From Stichopus chloronotus (Eukaryota > Echinodermata > Holothuroidea > Aspidochirotida > Stichopodidae): DNA of 64,000 bases. The notes beneath the pieces were generated by a model, which was given only the letters and a program-made list of their open reading frames with translations, was not told the origin of the DNA and made no database searches. The DNA is taken from positions 22,389,009-22,453,008 of the forward strand of contig CM037838.1 of NCBI GenBank assembly GCA_021234535.1, read 5' to 3'. A program made the translations under genes and the position numbers. Shown here one piece after another: positions 24,901 to 42,390 of the stretch. Within the stretch, counting starts at the first letter, position 1. Every line of letters begins with the position of its first letter.

Positions 24901-27900
24901 AACAGATCTTTGAAAAAATATACGAATCATGACAGATTGTTGATCCTATCGACCTTAAACTTCCTGGATCATTATCACAATAACTCACGGCCCGTTCTGC
25001 AATGGTACTCTATCATCGTTAAATGCACAATAATTGCAGTTAATTAGGCGTTGAGGTAATAACACGTGGTAATCCCGGTCGATCAGAGAGGAATACAACA
25101 GAATAAAAACAATGAAAATACCAAAAACATAGAAATAGCATCTGCAGTGTTTGTTTTGATCGCAAATCTTGTCCACTATTCATTGAATCTCTTGTTGCCA
25201 TCACGGATTAGAGCTTAAAATTCACCATTGCCCTACGAATGAAAGGCATGATTGAGATACGTTTCCTTGTGGTGGGTTGGTGGTGGTTGTTATGGTGGGG
25301 TGGTTTTTTTACTTGCATTGGGGGTGCAGGTTGACTAAGGTGGGGTATGCAGCGTAGATGATAGGTGGAGTGGGCAATGGATTGTGCAGAACCAGTGCAG
25401 CTTAATATTTTAACAGTTGGAGATTAATAGGCTGAAAGGTTAACGTGACTCTTAAGTTCTGCTGTAAACTTACTCAATTTCATTGTTTTCTTGACTGGCA
25501 TAACAACGAAACATTTCAACTGTAACGAAAATGGAACATTCAAAGCAACCTCTTGAAAAGATTGTTTGACAGTTATCCTCCAGACAAATACCTGCAGACA
25601 AGTGCCACATGGATCCGGGGTATCTGTCAGGGGTATTTATCCGAGAGTTTTTGCCAAGTCACACTTGAAAAATAACCTATCGTCATCATTTTTATGTTTT
25701 ATAAAATTGAAAATATATCACTTTGTCACTAAATCACAACAATAAAAGACATCTAAAACAAACGAATCAACGGAAATAATACATTCTTGCGGTTATTAAT
25801 CTTAAAGGAAAAAACCTGGGGAAAATGTGAAATTAAAAATAAAATGCAAGTACAGATTGCGTACTTACACACATTCTCCACTTAAACTAGAGATGTGGCT
25901 CAATATCTTGGTCAAGTAAAATATCTAAGATATCACTAATCTAAGATTTATATTTTTTGAACTATAACAATGTTTCCAAATGCGTCATCTGTTTCAATCC
26001 CTGAAGCTTACTAAGATGAAAACAAACGGTATGACGCACAGCTTCCTTTCCCCTGTCATCAAGCATCCTATCCTCCTTGTGCAAAAAAAAAAAGGCACGG
26101 CACTCGATAAGAACATTTGTACAAGCTGGATGAGTTAGTCAACCTCAGCGTGCGTTCAATTCATCCTATACGTTTGTTGTAGCGGGGCCGTTCGAAGGAC
26201 GTAACAGAGCACTTTGCCCATGAAAGAGTTTGATGTAACTAGAATGCAGGGCAGGGGATTGAGATTTTCCCTGCCGAAATAGAGAATAAATAAGTTTCTT
26301 GCAAGTAAGACAGTCCTGAATCTATCAAATCTGAGATTTTTTTTTATCTATTTGAAAAGAACCACTATTAAAATCCAATCCCCATTAACATGCAGTGTGT
26401 CATTCAGTCCTACCGATGGTCAACTTAACAGCAAACTATTCCGTGGATTTTAGGGGCATATGCCTCCCAATTCTGGCAGAAAATAATGGATACATCTGGG
26501 CAAAGGAGAGAGCCAAGGAAATAAGTCATGTTTTTTTGCGACCCATGACTCCCTTGCAAAACCTTGGAAGGGTGATTTCCGTAGGGTCTAGAAGATATTT
26601 TTATCAAAACTTTCTGGTACGCTTCCCGCCAATACATCGTGGCGCGCCACTTAATGTTCCACAATTCTCATCATCCCAGTTTACAAATCCCTGGTGTTTC
26701 ACTGCGGCGTAATGTATCACGTTGTACTTTGGCCCCTGAAAACAATTACCCTTGTGATCCCACTGGAGCCAGAATGAAAGAGACGCCTCATAATTCGGGA
26801 AATTTGGTGAAAAATTCTAAACTCTGGAAAAATTACCCGCCCTGCCCCCACCGATATATTCATTCACGTACGTCTTGGTCGTAGTACATGCTACTCATAT
26901 TCTTGATTACCAGTTTGGTATTATCAAATTCTATCAACCCATTTAGGTCAAAGCGCAATTTATGATCGTGGTTATTTCGTAGATCAGTTCTATTCATGCA
27001 TGAACTATGTGACTGATTGTGGAATCTAATTTGGGCAGAAAAGGACAAAACATTCTAAACTTGGGCTAGTTGGCATTAATGGGGAAGTTTCCTATGATGA
27101 TTCAATGACAAGACAGTTCATATTTTGCTCACCTTTTCGACGACTTCTCGATTAAGTGAAGTTCAAGAGGGAAAGAAAAGCAGAAAAAAATAATTTTCAA
27201 AAGTCGCATTTACAAGATGCATGATTCAATGTAACTTACAAACTTATTTGTATTCCCCGCAAATCACAATAAACAGTGGAATCTTGCTCAATCAATGAAC
27301 AAAAACGTTACCATCATTCATGCAAATACTGCCTAGAGTATGTGTTAAAGATATAAAATAATTATAGTATAGATATAAGTATAAATATAGCATAGTAAAC
27401 AAAAAAAAAGAAGACAATTTAAGTGCATTTTGCAGTGATTCTCACCGTCTTATACAAACAATATTTTCTATGACATTGTCCAAAGGCTTATTGTGAAGTC
27501 ACATTGTCTTGTGAGCACATGCAGTATCATGTCATGTCAAAGTAGAACATGTCAGGGTAGAACATACTGAACACACTAGTCATGTCAGGGTAGAGCATAC
27601 TGAAAGAAGCCAAAGTATGACTAAAACCAATTTGAATTTATTTGTGTTTCAGTAATGTGTTTTGGGGATAATGCACACAACATTGGATAGTAATTTAGAG
27701 TACAAAAAAAAAAAAAAAAGTCACGATGACGTGTCCCTTCCGAAATCTCCTACCTACACGTTACATTAGACCTCTCACTTTAACCATGATTTGTGGTCAC
27801 TAAGGATAAGACTAATTCTAAGCTGTTTTTTAGAAATCTTAATTATCATCAAAACATAACCAGACCATCATTAGTAACCTTGGCTTGTAGTCACCGACTC

Positions 27901-30119
27901 TAAATGAGAGCCCCACATTTTAAAGCAGGATGTACTGTTATTCCTGCTTTTTCAAAAGTTCACTAAAGGATTGGCTGTATTTCTTACAGTTGTAAAAAGC
28001 TTTGAAAACTACCGTACTACATTGTATTTCTAGAAATGTAGCCTAAGTTTCAAACGAAATGCATTTGGGTAGGAGTTTCGTTGTGGTAGTATTCGCACCT
28101 AAGTGCCACACATTAACGACACAGCCCGGTTCCGCTGTTTAGCCCAAAAAACTAAACCACTTTTCATTCGATCATAATTATCATAATTAACAGACTAATT
28201 AATGACATTTCTCTCAAAAGAAATGCGAGGTAAGTGTTATTCGCCATACTGATATTAAATGGACGAGAAGGATGGAAGATTAACGATAAAGGCTAATTTT
28301 CCTTTCAAACAGCACATCCTTGCTTAAGGTAGCCTAATGCCATCAAACCTGCAAGGGTGGTTTGTTCCCTCCGACCGACCGCCAAAAGTAAAGATGAATC
28401 ATACAATCCTACATATACTGTATGACAAATGGGTCTAAATGACCCACTGGATTTTATCTGGGTTCGTAATATATAAAATAGCTTATTACCCATTTTTGTG
28501 CCCTCCCCACGAATTGATAAACCAGCATGTTGATTCACAGAATTTCTGCTCTATTTTCAATCACTGTTGTAACTTACCTATACCATCCATCTTTAGCTTC
28601 GAATCGTTGAGAAATTACTAGGCGTTTCGTTCTAACACAAATTACATCACTTACCTTTGACAACTTTGATGTGATACAATGTCTTTTGAAAATCGTTGGA
28701 CGGGCTCCTCTCTTCAGATAATCCATTTGGGAATGCTATTCAGTCGTCCAGGAATCCCTGATTATCTCCCACATGAAGACTTGAGATGCTGTAAGTAATC
28801 ACGAGAAGAAAAGATAAAGAGAAACGTATAAGTTTCCATGGAGACAAGCACTTAAACAGTCTCTAGTTGAGTGTAAGCTGAGGGTGGGGGGGGGGGGTAA
28901 GGCGGGACAGGGTGGGTATAGGTGGATCAAGGTGTAACAAGGTGGGTTGGGAAACGTAATAAAGGACGCTGTCATAGAAATGATTAGATTACTGTTCTAT
29001 ATGTTTTGAATATACAGTATATACCAAGTTGATGGCAACTTGACCTGCCTGATTGTTGTGTTTGCATTAAACTGGAAGGACGAGAAACCCGCCTGTTTTG
29101 CAGTAGATCTTCTGGTTTCTCTAATAAAATCATAACAACAATACGATTAATGTTCGCACTTTGTGCAGGAAATATTGTGATCAAGACATCAGATTTAACC
29201 AATCGATGTAGAATCAAACTGGACCGCAATTTCGATATAACGAGGATCCTGAAAGTTTAATTTCCACTTAAGCGTGTCAAGGTTTTCTTTCGACCTTGTT
29301 TGTTGCGTTTGTAACTTTTAACAACTTGAAAAATTGTACAGCAACAACCGCAATTTAATATCTGTTTGTCAATTAATGTTTATAAACACATCATACTGTT
29401 TTGAAAGTGGTTTTGCCGAAATCTGTGTCTTCACGTTGTTTATAAATTGTCTGTTGTATGAGCAAAACATGTTCGGCGACCTGAAGTTGCTCATAGAACA
29501 GGGCTGGCCTTGGGGAAAAACTAACATTGTTTTGTAAAACTACTATTAATTTGGAAAGTTCCAAAAATAAAAACACAGAAAGAAGAAACGAAACAAACAA
29601 CCCCCAACCAAAAACACACACACAAAAATACAAACTTGAATCAGTGACACTTTTAATTTCATTGAGTAGGACCAGTTCTCTTATGAATCTATAAATATAC
29701 AAATTTAGCCTAAGTTAAATGTAACTACATGTAAAGCTGCAGTCTAAAGACAGTTGGGTAACCTTTTAGGGCAGGTTGGTTACGTTTGAGTCCTGCTTAG
29801 CTGTTGGATAACAAAATAGTCAAAGTGGTCTAAGAGTTATCCTCGTTGAGCTCAACGTTACACAGCAATGGTACTTTGTAACCAGGTTGGATATATTTTT
29901 ATCTAAGAGTTAAGCATCAGCCAAAACGTACCCAATAGTTTTTAGAGTGTGATCTGTTGCATCCACTGTTGCATTATATATCATGACGATATTAGGTTCA
30001 CACAATTCAGCATGTTTGAACACAGTCCAGGAGAAATTCAAGGCACCAGAGAGATAAAGAACATTTCCCTTGGGTATATAAACAACAGCACCCACATAGT
30101 GCAACACCTCTTCGAGAGT
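13390..30119 (-). CDS. PIAS/ZMIZ-type SP-RING SUMO E3 ligase (spliced gene, 5' end unresolved)
   Basis: Family members move SUMO from UBC9 to nuclear targets through the SP-RING, with PINIT helping place the substrate. In transcript order the exons are 30119-29932, 29248-29025, 23761-23596, 19958-19890 and 13534-13390; all junctions keep frame. The PINIT-like part shows EPNIVMIYNATV (compare PIAS PPNLCVKVN) and later IVVMILLEKPEDLLQ. The SP-RING shows TCPYTFKRISVPCR, then CTHISCFD, then WYCPVCGKEA, with the Cys/His zinc ligands in place. It has 13 residues between CFD and W, as in human PIAS1. YVDEYFFAIL and IFPDGTWKPL follow. CPxTFxRI and VDxYxxxIL look closer to ZMIZ than to PIAS. The protein ends in a short acidic tail, without the long C-terminus of vertebrate members. 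SP-RING exons are strong, PINIT exons moderate; the N-terminus is missing. Confidence 0.8.
13535..19889 (-). other. Intron of the SP-RING ligase (about 6.4 kb)
   Basis: No homology-supported exon lies inside. It carries G runs at 16853-16865, 17219-17233, 17495-17507 and near 18987-19003, and an A-rich run at 15961-15995. Short open frames overlap these low-complexity tracts. Confidence 0.6.
19890..19958 (-). CDS. SP-RING ligase, exon with second zinc half (WYCPVC)
   Basis: This 69-bp exon has acceptor CTATTTCAACAG and donor GTAAGT. It encodes TSRWYCPVCGKEAKGKAEVY and then VD. WYCPVC supplies the last Cys pair of the SP-RING, and the aromatic residue before it is conserved in the family. Phase is two bases in and two bases out, matching both neighbours. 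Confidence 0.92.
   Translation of the reverse strand, partial: HIKMVLSGLRKGSQRQGGSLRG
20087..20117. repeat. Perfect 14-bp AT-rich inverted repeat
   Basis: ATATATTGTAAATT, loop TAC, then AATTTACAATATAT. It adjoins a short (AT)n run and probably arose from it. Confidence 0.8.
20882..21168. mobile_element. MITE with 17-bp terminal inverted repeats
   Basis: The left end CGGACATAAGAGGACAT matches the right end ATGTCCCCTTATGTCCG in inverted form at 16 of 17 positions. The 287-bp body is dense in GTTATC, TATCTCGACAA and TTGTCGAGATA words in both orientations. The 93-codon frame it contains has no recognisable domain. No target duplication is evident, so the superfamily is left open. Confidence 0.75.
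23596..23761 (-). CDS. SP-RING ligase, exon with first zinc half (CTHISCFD)
   Basis: The acceptor is GTTTGGTTCACATATCAACAG and the donor GTGAGT. The exon encodes EKSFKSDGSFIEVDYIQIP, then VTCPYTFKRISVPCRTLHC, then THISCFDEASVPTPRR. The Cys-X-His-X2-Cys zinc cluster and the LxCP-type entry are clear. The start (EKSF) falls about where the PIAS exon boundary lies (KEKL), an agreement in gene structure. Confidence 0.93.
24056..24109 (-). CDS. Possible optional 54-bp exon of the SP-RING ligase
   Basis: A TTTGGCAG acceptor and GTGAGT donor enclose an open 54-bp segment, LIPDQQSFRVYHNLSTA. Its phase fits between the 29025 and 23761 exons, and its length keeps frame whether included or skipped. It has no clear family counterpart. 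The linker without it (about 49 residues from LLQ to the RING CP) already matches ZMIZ spacing, so it may be alternative or spurious. Confidence 0.25.
24572..24725. mobile_element. Half copy of the palindromic MITE at 5311-5599
   Basis: The sequence from CAGCCAATCCTCACATGATA to the GAAAATTCTATGAG end parallels 5450-5599 closely, with substitutions and a short indel (for example CAAACATGATAAGG against CACAAAGGATAAGG). No left arm is visible, so the copy is truncated or a half element. Confidence 0.85.
27548..27606. repeat. 33-bp tandem duplication
   Basis: CATGTCAGGGTAGARCATAC plus TGAA occurs at 27548 and again at 27581; a more diverged partial copy precedes them. Confidence 0.8.
29025..29248 (-). 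CDS. SP-RING ligase, exon with PINIT core
   Basis: The acceptor CAG lies at 29249-29251, and an in-frame stop just upstream is consistent with an exon edge. The exon encodes ILVISKLRSSLILHRLVKSD, then VLITIFPAQ, then NRIVVMILLEKPEDLLQNRR. The pattern L-x-L, I-x-I and V-x-L followed by LLQ resembles the end of the PINIT domain in ZMIZ and PIAS. The chosen donor is GTATAT, which leaves one base as the next exon requires; it is not a consensus donor, so this right edge is the weakest junction. Confidence 0.55.
29932..30119 (-). CDS. SP-RING ligase, exon with N-terminal part of PINIT
   Basis: The acceptor is TTCACCCATTAG and the donor GTACGT. The exon encodes TLEEVLHYVGAVVYIPKG, then LNFSWTVFKHAELC, then EPNIVMIYNATVDATDH. 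The block PNIVMIYNATV aligns with PPNLCVKVN of PIAS. It starts in phase 0 and ends with two bases, which combine with G of the 29248 exon to give Gly. The exon is supported by open frame, splice signals and phase; homology is moderate. Confidence 0.55.
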
Positions 30120-33100
30120 CTAATGGGTGAATTGCGCAACTATATGTTTGGAATTCGAGGAAAAACAAGCTTATTAATTTCAAGTGATTGAAGTACAAGA
30201 GAAAACAATACCCTGCACATCTAGGGACATGACAGAAACATGTATATTTTGAAAAAAGTATAGCCAACGCAAAACAGTTCAACAATAATGTATAGCCCCT
30301 GCAGTGAGAAATCTGTGTGTTGAGTTCTCTGGAGTTTGTAGGACAGATCCTTCTAATTTATAGAATTTGTCTTCATGATTTTGTATCACAGGAAAGACTA
30401 AAGCAGTTCTAGAAGGACACTTTATCTACAAAGGATGTTAAGTCTTCAAGATATTGCAATTTGAACGTTCATAAAAATCAAGGAAGAGGCTGCAATTCTG
30501 AAAATGTGATGTCATGAGTTGACCACTTGTAATTGAAAATATTTGTAATTTCTTTGTAACTTATTGTCAAATAGTTAATCAAAGTCTCAGATCAAAGTAC
30601 TGATGATGTGGTCATTGCACTAGACGCCTCAGTGATTCAACACATAATATTTGCAAGTGTATGTGCATTTATGGAAATAATAAATAAAGAAAATAAAGAA
30701 ATAAAAATGCTATCCGGAGTAGTGCAACATCAGATTTCGTCCTACTCAAATATGTTTACATGCAATTGCTGGTAAAAATGACCCCACCATTCTTTAAATC
30801 TCAAAAGTGTATAACTATGGTAAAAAACAAAATTTCTTAATGAAACTTTGGAATTTGTGTGTCAGGCACTTCCGCGTCGTATTTTTAAGACGTATTCCCT
30901 GGTTTCTATATCCTTAAACTAAAAGGAGTGGGAGACAAATATTAACTTTTACTTACTTAAAACGCTCGCAATGTACAACTCAAATTTATTACTGTGGTCC
31001 TCCGGAGATTTTAATTCGTGGTGGTACTGGTGGGAAGTGTGTGAAGGGGTAAGTGTAACGGACTATACGAGAAGTAAGTGAGAAGAATGTTTAATATAGT
31101 TTAATGATCAAAGGGGACAACTAAGTTCCCTCTAGATTTAGAACTGGACAATACGTATAGTAGTGTAAATCTAAGGTTATTCACGCATATAGCACAAGAG
31201 ACGAAGATAGAAAAAGTAAGCAAGTAAGTAAATTATATGAACGCAACAAACTGTATTGTCGTCCAACTCAGCTCACAATGAACACAAAGGTATGGATATG
31301 TTTATACTTGCATAACTTTTCTGAAGCAAGTAAATAACTATGAAACCATCACGTCATTGCGTATTCATAGATCCTGAATTTTTACATTTTGCATCTTCAT
31401 AGTAAAAACTCTAACATACCTCCAGGGTTAAAATAAGAACTCGATCTTGTCAACATATCGCACCACAAAACCCTGTATTGCACTTATTTTTCCCCTTTTT
31501 AAACTATTCTTCAATATATATTGTTTAAAAGATACAAGTCAGCAAAGCAAACTCCCTTCAATATGCAATTGCCAAAACATGAATTACTTCCATATGCCCA
31601 ACATATACATTTAACACCCAATCAACATGTGAAAACATTCAATTAATAAAATGACATAGTTATCCATACCATGGGCAATATCATCACTGCTAACCTATGA
31701 CAGCACCCTCAAAAGACGAAATAGTCTTAGCCATTTTTGTGCCTTCTCCGATCCATCGACAGCGGTATGAAGCAGTGGCCAAATTTCCCCGCAAATATGT
31801 GTTGAACGTCTTATCTACGACATAATGCTATTTCTTTCTCTTGCGAATTCACAGACTCTTCATCAAATACATGTAAATGCCTGCTTCAGTCTTTCTTTTA
31901 GTTATGAACAGAAATATGCAGGTTTTCCAGGGTCTGATTGCATTGTTAGTCTGGAGGTGACGTCATATGTGGGATCGTTAAGCGACAGTCACAACCATGT
32001 GACACAAAATGTGGAGTACTTGAGCTCTTCTGAAGACCACAGGATGAATGTGAGATAGCAAAATTACCCGGGAGCATGTCCACGTCCAGTTGAGACACAG
32101 AGTTGACGTTGCGGTAGCAAATAAAGCTAAAGCCTACGACACTGGTCTATTAATTGAACTTGTATCAATTCAAATTGTTCGTTATTGCAATGGCTAGTTA
32201 GGAGATTTCTTTCTGAAAAATACTCGATTATAACCTACTTTAGATACGACCTTTTCAAAGGTTCGCAACCACGATCGTATCATTCGATGTAGGCCTGTTC
32301 CTTGCATGCAATACTCTTAGTTAGGTAGGCATCAGTCAGGCCCTATAGACGAACTGTCGCATCTGCATAGCGTTAATGCCCATTAGCCTTATCTAACTGC
32401 ACTTCTTTGGCCGAGGTGTAATGCACTCCTGTTTGGAGCTTCTCTCTATCACAGCCTTGAACACACATTTGAAACTCAGTTTAATTTAGCTATTTGTTGA
32501 AGAGATGACTGACAGAGACAACTCCCATTTGGACCTTGAGGGGAAGAAACTTAAGACAAAACTCACAGCTTAAGCGTCAGTCCAAAAAATTTTATTCTCA
32601 TTCATACTGTCATCGAGAGCTGTATCCTGAGGTAATTCATCCTATGAATTTACAACCCTATGGGAAAAGAAATTCTGACGGACAATGACACAATTGAACA
32701 CCTTCTTGAGTTTGAGACAATGATCTCTCCCCTCTTAACACTATTGACATAACCAAAGAGTTGCATTGTAAAAACTGTTGAGCACGTTTGCCTCCTGCTA
32801 ACAGTTGAGAAAACAAAAATAGTCAACCAAAGTTGGTAACAAGCCACTAATTTACTCAATTACCAATTTGGCTAGTGTTTAATTCAGCGGTATGGAAGGA
32901 GTCTACACGTAAACAAGCTAGGTTAAAGTTTATCCAACTGTTTCAGAGTCTACTAAGGGATCATAACCATGAACAATCTTGAAAGACCTAAATCAAATCA
33001 CACCGTAGCCTCTTCATTTCAAGTAAATTTAGTTGCCAGGGCTAAGGCTTGATACACTTAAAGGGCCTGATGATTGCCCTTGAATCGAGCTAATTACACA

Positions 33101-34828
33101 ATATTCGAGGGTATTCAACAAAAGGTTCAGCCTATAGTTTTTGCACATTTTTGTGCTTTGACTGTTTGTATTATTTAGAGACAGAGATTAAGATTCAAAA
33201 CCTGTTGGAATAGCGTTGAAAAGTTTACTGCTAATTACAAAAAATCATACAGATTGTGTATGAGTCAATGTTATGCAGACAAATGATATACAGTCTAACT
33301 ACAAGTGAGAATGAGAAGACAAGGATATAGGTCTTGGTGTCTCCCAGTGAGACTCTTTTTCATTGCTCACTACTTGTTAATGGCGAACAAGAAGACAGGG
33401 ATCGGGTGGGTATTACACCTTGTAGACGAAATGATCAGCTACTGTGCTTCCAATGTCTTTAATGTGTATATATAGCTTTTAAAAGTCAACAGCTTGTTAG
33501 GGATGGAGACAATGGTGACTATGATGCAAACCCACAAATTCTATCTTTACTGTCTTGTGTCACCTTGCAACGTTCCTTGAGATACACAAGAAGATCAGAG
33601 ACGTAAGTTCCATTTATGTAGTTCTGTGTACTTTGCCATGGCTCTCTGTTTTCTCTCTTCAAGCTCAATTTGTATGATAAGGGCATCCTTGTAATATCCA
33701 GCAAACTATGTATATGAGACCCAGATGGGCACCAGATGGGGTATAACTGACAAGACACACAGGATACAGATGGGCAACCCACACAGAGCCCAGATGGTAA
33801 AACTGGAACCCAGATTGCCCATATGCGACTCGGCTGTCGTTTGAAGTGTGAGATCATGACAAGTGGGGGTAGGCGTATATGATTGTATATTGCCTTCACA
33901 TGGACAATCTATGCAGTACTATCATTCTCAGTCATCCATTTATTTATAAATAAAGTTTTGTAGTGTTTTGTTTTACTTGCATGGTAAGGAAATGCAAGCA
34001 AAACAAAAGATTTCTCTGCGCAAAAGCAATCTATCGTGAACTTACCTTTTGCACTGGAATGGAAAGTAAATATGTAAGTTGAGCACAATGGGTGCAAAAT
34101 CATTGCAATATCACCAAGGTGGATCCCAACCCATTTAATTACTTAAAACAAAAACAATATTTATATGAAACCTGTGCAAACATATCAGGTGCATAATAAT
34201 CCCACAAAGGTGTACGTATCAACAAAAGACTAATACTTTTAATTGTCATGTTAACTACATTTGCCTTTATAAATTGGGACGAACTGACAACAATGGATAT
34301 GAATATTGATGAGCATTTATGATATATCTTTATACACCAATTTCACACGATGTTAAACGTGCAACCTACTCAACGGGTTGAGCCCATTGCAGATTTTGCA
34401 CAAGTGTTATGTTCGGCCATGCATGAAGCAGAAAACCAACCAACCAAGTGTACTACTGGAATCAAATTGCACTCACTTTGCCCAAAGGAAGCCCATCTGA
34501 GTCCCATATGGGGTAAAATGGTGAGAACGTAGCCCATATAGCCCAAAGGACATTTATCTGTTACCCATGTGGTGCATATGGGCACCATCATTTCCAGTTG
34601 AAGCTCAGATGGGTCCCAGATATTCTGCTTGCTGGATATGCAGCATAGAAAAGTGCTAGTTCAGCCTTCATCAATTTTTCTTTTCCTAAGTCCCGATCTC
34701 GTCAACACCCCAAATTTACTATGACTTTCCAACACTGGAAGTCCTTCAAGGTAACATGACGGTGCGATCACCTTCATTCATCATAACAGCTAGACAACAC
34801 AAATTTAGGGATAACTTGCAATGCTTAC
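30120..34828. other. Probable intron or 5' flank, no firm exon
   Basis: AT-rich sequence. If the 34953-34829 exon is real, this is an intron of the SP-RING ligase. Its right part holds the 946-bp repeat element at 33694-34639. Nothing else was recognised. Confidence 0.4.
33694..34639. mobile_element. Probable non-autonomous element with CCCATATGGG-rich ends
   Basis: The outer ends are an 11-bp inverted repeat, ATATCCAGCAA at 33694 and TTGCTGGATAT at 34629. Inside both ends, GGG and CCC words flank ATG or CAT steps repeatedly (CCCAGATGGGCACC, CCCATATGGGG, GGGTCCCAGAT), giving many overlapping weak palindromes. The middle (about 33900-34350) is unrelated AT-rich sequence. It may be one element or two oppositely oriented copies of a shorter repeat. 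Confidence 0.55.
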
Positions 34829-34953
34829 ACAGTACATTCTACAGCCATCTTTTTCATTTTCGGGTCTCGCATGATTAGAGAGTTGTCGTAATATGCAACG
34901 GAATGTTCTCCATGCTATCGTAAACTCCCTGATATTCTCGCCGTAGTGCAATA
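34829..34953 (-). CDS. Candidate upstream exon of the SP-RING ligase
   Basis: A long pyrimidine tract leads to AG at 34954-34955 (an alternative AG at 34964-34965 adds ten bases), and the donor is GTAAGC. The open segment reads LHYGENIREFTIAWRTFRC, then ILRQLSNHARPENEKDGC, and ends RMYC in phase 0, as the 30119 exon requires. No domain was recognised. An open run this long can occur by chance, so support comes mainly from splice signals and phase. Confidence 0.3.
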
Positions 34954-35540
34954 CTCGAGGAAACTCATGAGTAAAGCAAGTGATGAAAACGCAACACGTT
35001 TGTCCCATGATAAGAGAGCTAAAGTGCTTTTGAAAGGATCAGTGATGGAAATAACACCAAGGGAGACACCATACACTGACGTGGAAGCAAGCTGAAGTAT
35101 AAATGTTATAAAAATGTAATTTGCTTCTTTCACAAATGTCCTGTGAAAACGTAAAACCCAGTTGTACATGTCTAACATCTAGATGGTTGCAACAAATCAT
35201 CGTAAAGTATACGAATGGATTATGCCCTTAATTAGTCTGTGTGTTGCAAATATGTCAGACCAGAAAGAAATAAAAGGAACCTCAAGAATTAAAAAGCAGT
35301 ATCCAGTCAATGTCATAATCATTTTGAGGGTTGATTTACAGTTCCCTAACATTTGCAAACGGTAACGCTCAGGCCAAAAGGGACATGGTGTGAGTCAGTG
35401 TCCAGTTTATCTTGGTTTGATTGGTGGAAGATTAATTGGTTTACTAACAACAAATACCCATTTCAAGGCGACCTCAGTCTCCATGACAAATGATAATATG
35501 GGAGTACTGAACACTCGATGTACATGTTACAAATATTTAC

Positions 35541-35581
35541 CTGTGAACTTCACAGTTGCAATTCTTGGAAAGCCATAACAA
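35541..35581 (-). CDS. Candidate 41-bp upstream exon of the SP-RING ligase
   Basis: A strong acceptor (TTATTTTACTATTTCTAACAG) and a GTAAAT donor enclose CYGFPRIATVKFT. Its single leftover G completes a Val codon with the 34953 exon. It is too short for homology, and its own upstream partner was not found. Confidence 0.2.
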
Positions 35582-41275
<5,694 letters not shown>

Positions 41276-41330
41276 CATAGCTCTGTGCCTAGCATATAGA
41301 GCACTTTGTAACCTACTTTAGATAAATTCA

Positions 41331-41334
<4 letters not shown>

Positions 41335-41398
<64 letters not shown>

Positions 41399-41414
41399 CT
41401 GTGTGTGTGTGTGT
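41335..41414. repeat. Compound (AT)n(GT)n microsatellite
   Basis: About 54 bp of AT passes into TGTGTGTGTCTGTGTG sequence and then ACGTACGTAAG. It lies 60 bp beyond the right arm of the Penelope-like element, mirroring the left (TA)n tract. Confidence 0.92.
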
Positions 41415-42353
41415 ACGTACGTAAGTATATATTCAATATATATCTATATGTATATATTAGTTTACATCTAAATAAAATGTTGTATTTCAGGAGTGTAAAT
41501 CATTAATGTGCATCGGGATGTTCCAAATTGCAAGTCAGCGTCAATATGTTGTAAATAGCAGTAAATAATATAGCATTCACGCCAGGTGGATGTAGATTGT
41601 GGATTTATACTCAATTGCTGAAGTGGTGTTTATCAAATATTGAAAGAAAGTTAGTGCAAAAACCATAACTCACAGAGATTGTGTCTTATCCCTCTACTAA
41701 TCCCATTTGAAGATACCAATACCTTTTAACTGTAAATTTATCTTATAGTTACAAATTTTGATTTAACAAAGAGGGGAATGTTTTAAATAGAGCCCCTAAA
41801 AGAAGACTTAAAAAAAACATTAATAGTTTTACTAAAACTAAACATTAAGTTTTTTTGAAAACTGCCTCTGACCAATAAGACATTATTTTTCATGATATGG
41901 AATAGTCAAATGGCGGTCACATAACCAATAATTGTAATGAGTCATTTCTTGATTATTATTACTTTGGTCACAAGGCAAGCAGCTTAGTGAAAGGTCCTTT
42001 AACAATATAAGAAATTGGTTCACGACGAAATCGTTAGAAAACACATCAGTTCGGTTGCCGAATTTTGCGTCAACATCCACGTAAAATCCATTCATCGTTA
42101 TTTACACAAAACACTGGAACGTCTCTAAACTATAACTTATTCAACACTCCTTTGGGAAAAAAATAATTCTGTGACTTTTCCATGCGAGTAACATGTGTTC
42201 CTAATTAAATAGACTGAAATGTTCAGCGGAGTCAACTGACTAAATGTCACTGCTAAAAATAAAGTTTTTTCTAACAAACAAAACATTCAGGTATTCATGA
42301 TGTTCCATTAGTTTTCCCAAGAGTTATGTTTCATCCGACACCATAAATTCGAC

Positions 42354-42390
<37 letters not shown>

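Larger units (their letters stand above)
23762..29024 (-). other. Intron of the SP-RING ligase (about 5.3 kb)
   Basis: It holds the possible exon at 24056-24109, a half MITE at 24572-24725, GT-rich sequence at 25260-25370, a GC-richer block at about 26395-26850, a short tandem repeat at 27548-27606 and a G-rich segment at 28880-28950. Confidence 0.5.

Noticed and set aside
24989..25144. Minus open frame with a strong transmembrane stretch (YVFGIFIVFILLYSSL) and a GTGAGT donor
   Set aside because: The acceptor is poor, and its two-base end phase is incompatible with the next SP-RING exon. No homology seen.
28655..28788. Exon-like minus segment (TTACAG acceptor, GTAAGT donor) with an ATG at 28726 giving MDYLKRGARPT and so on
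   Set aside because: It has stops in all three frames as an internal exon. As a first exon its phase 0 end does not fit any downstream SP-RING exon. Left as chance or an untested alternative start.
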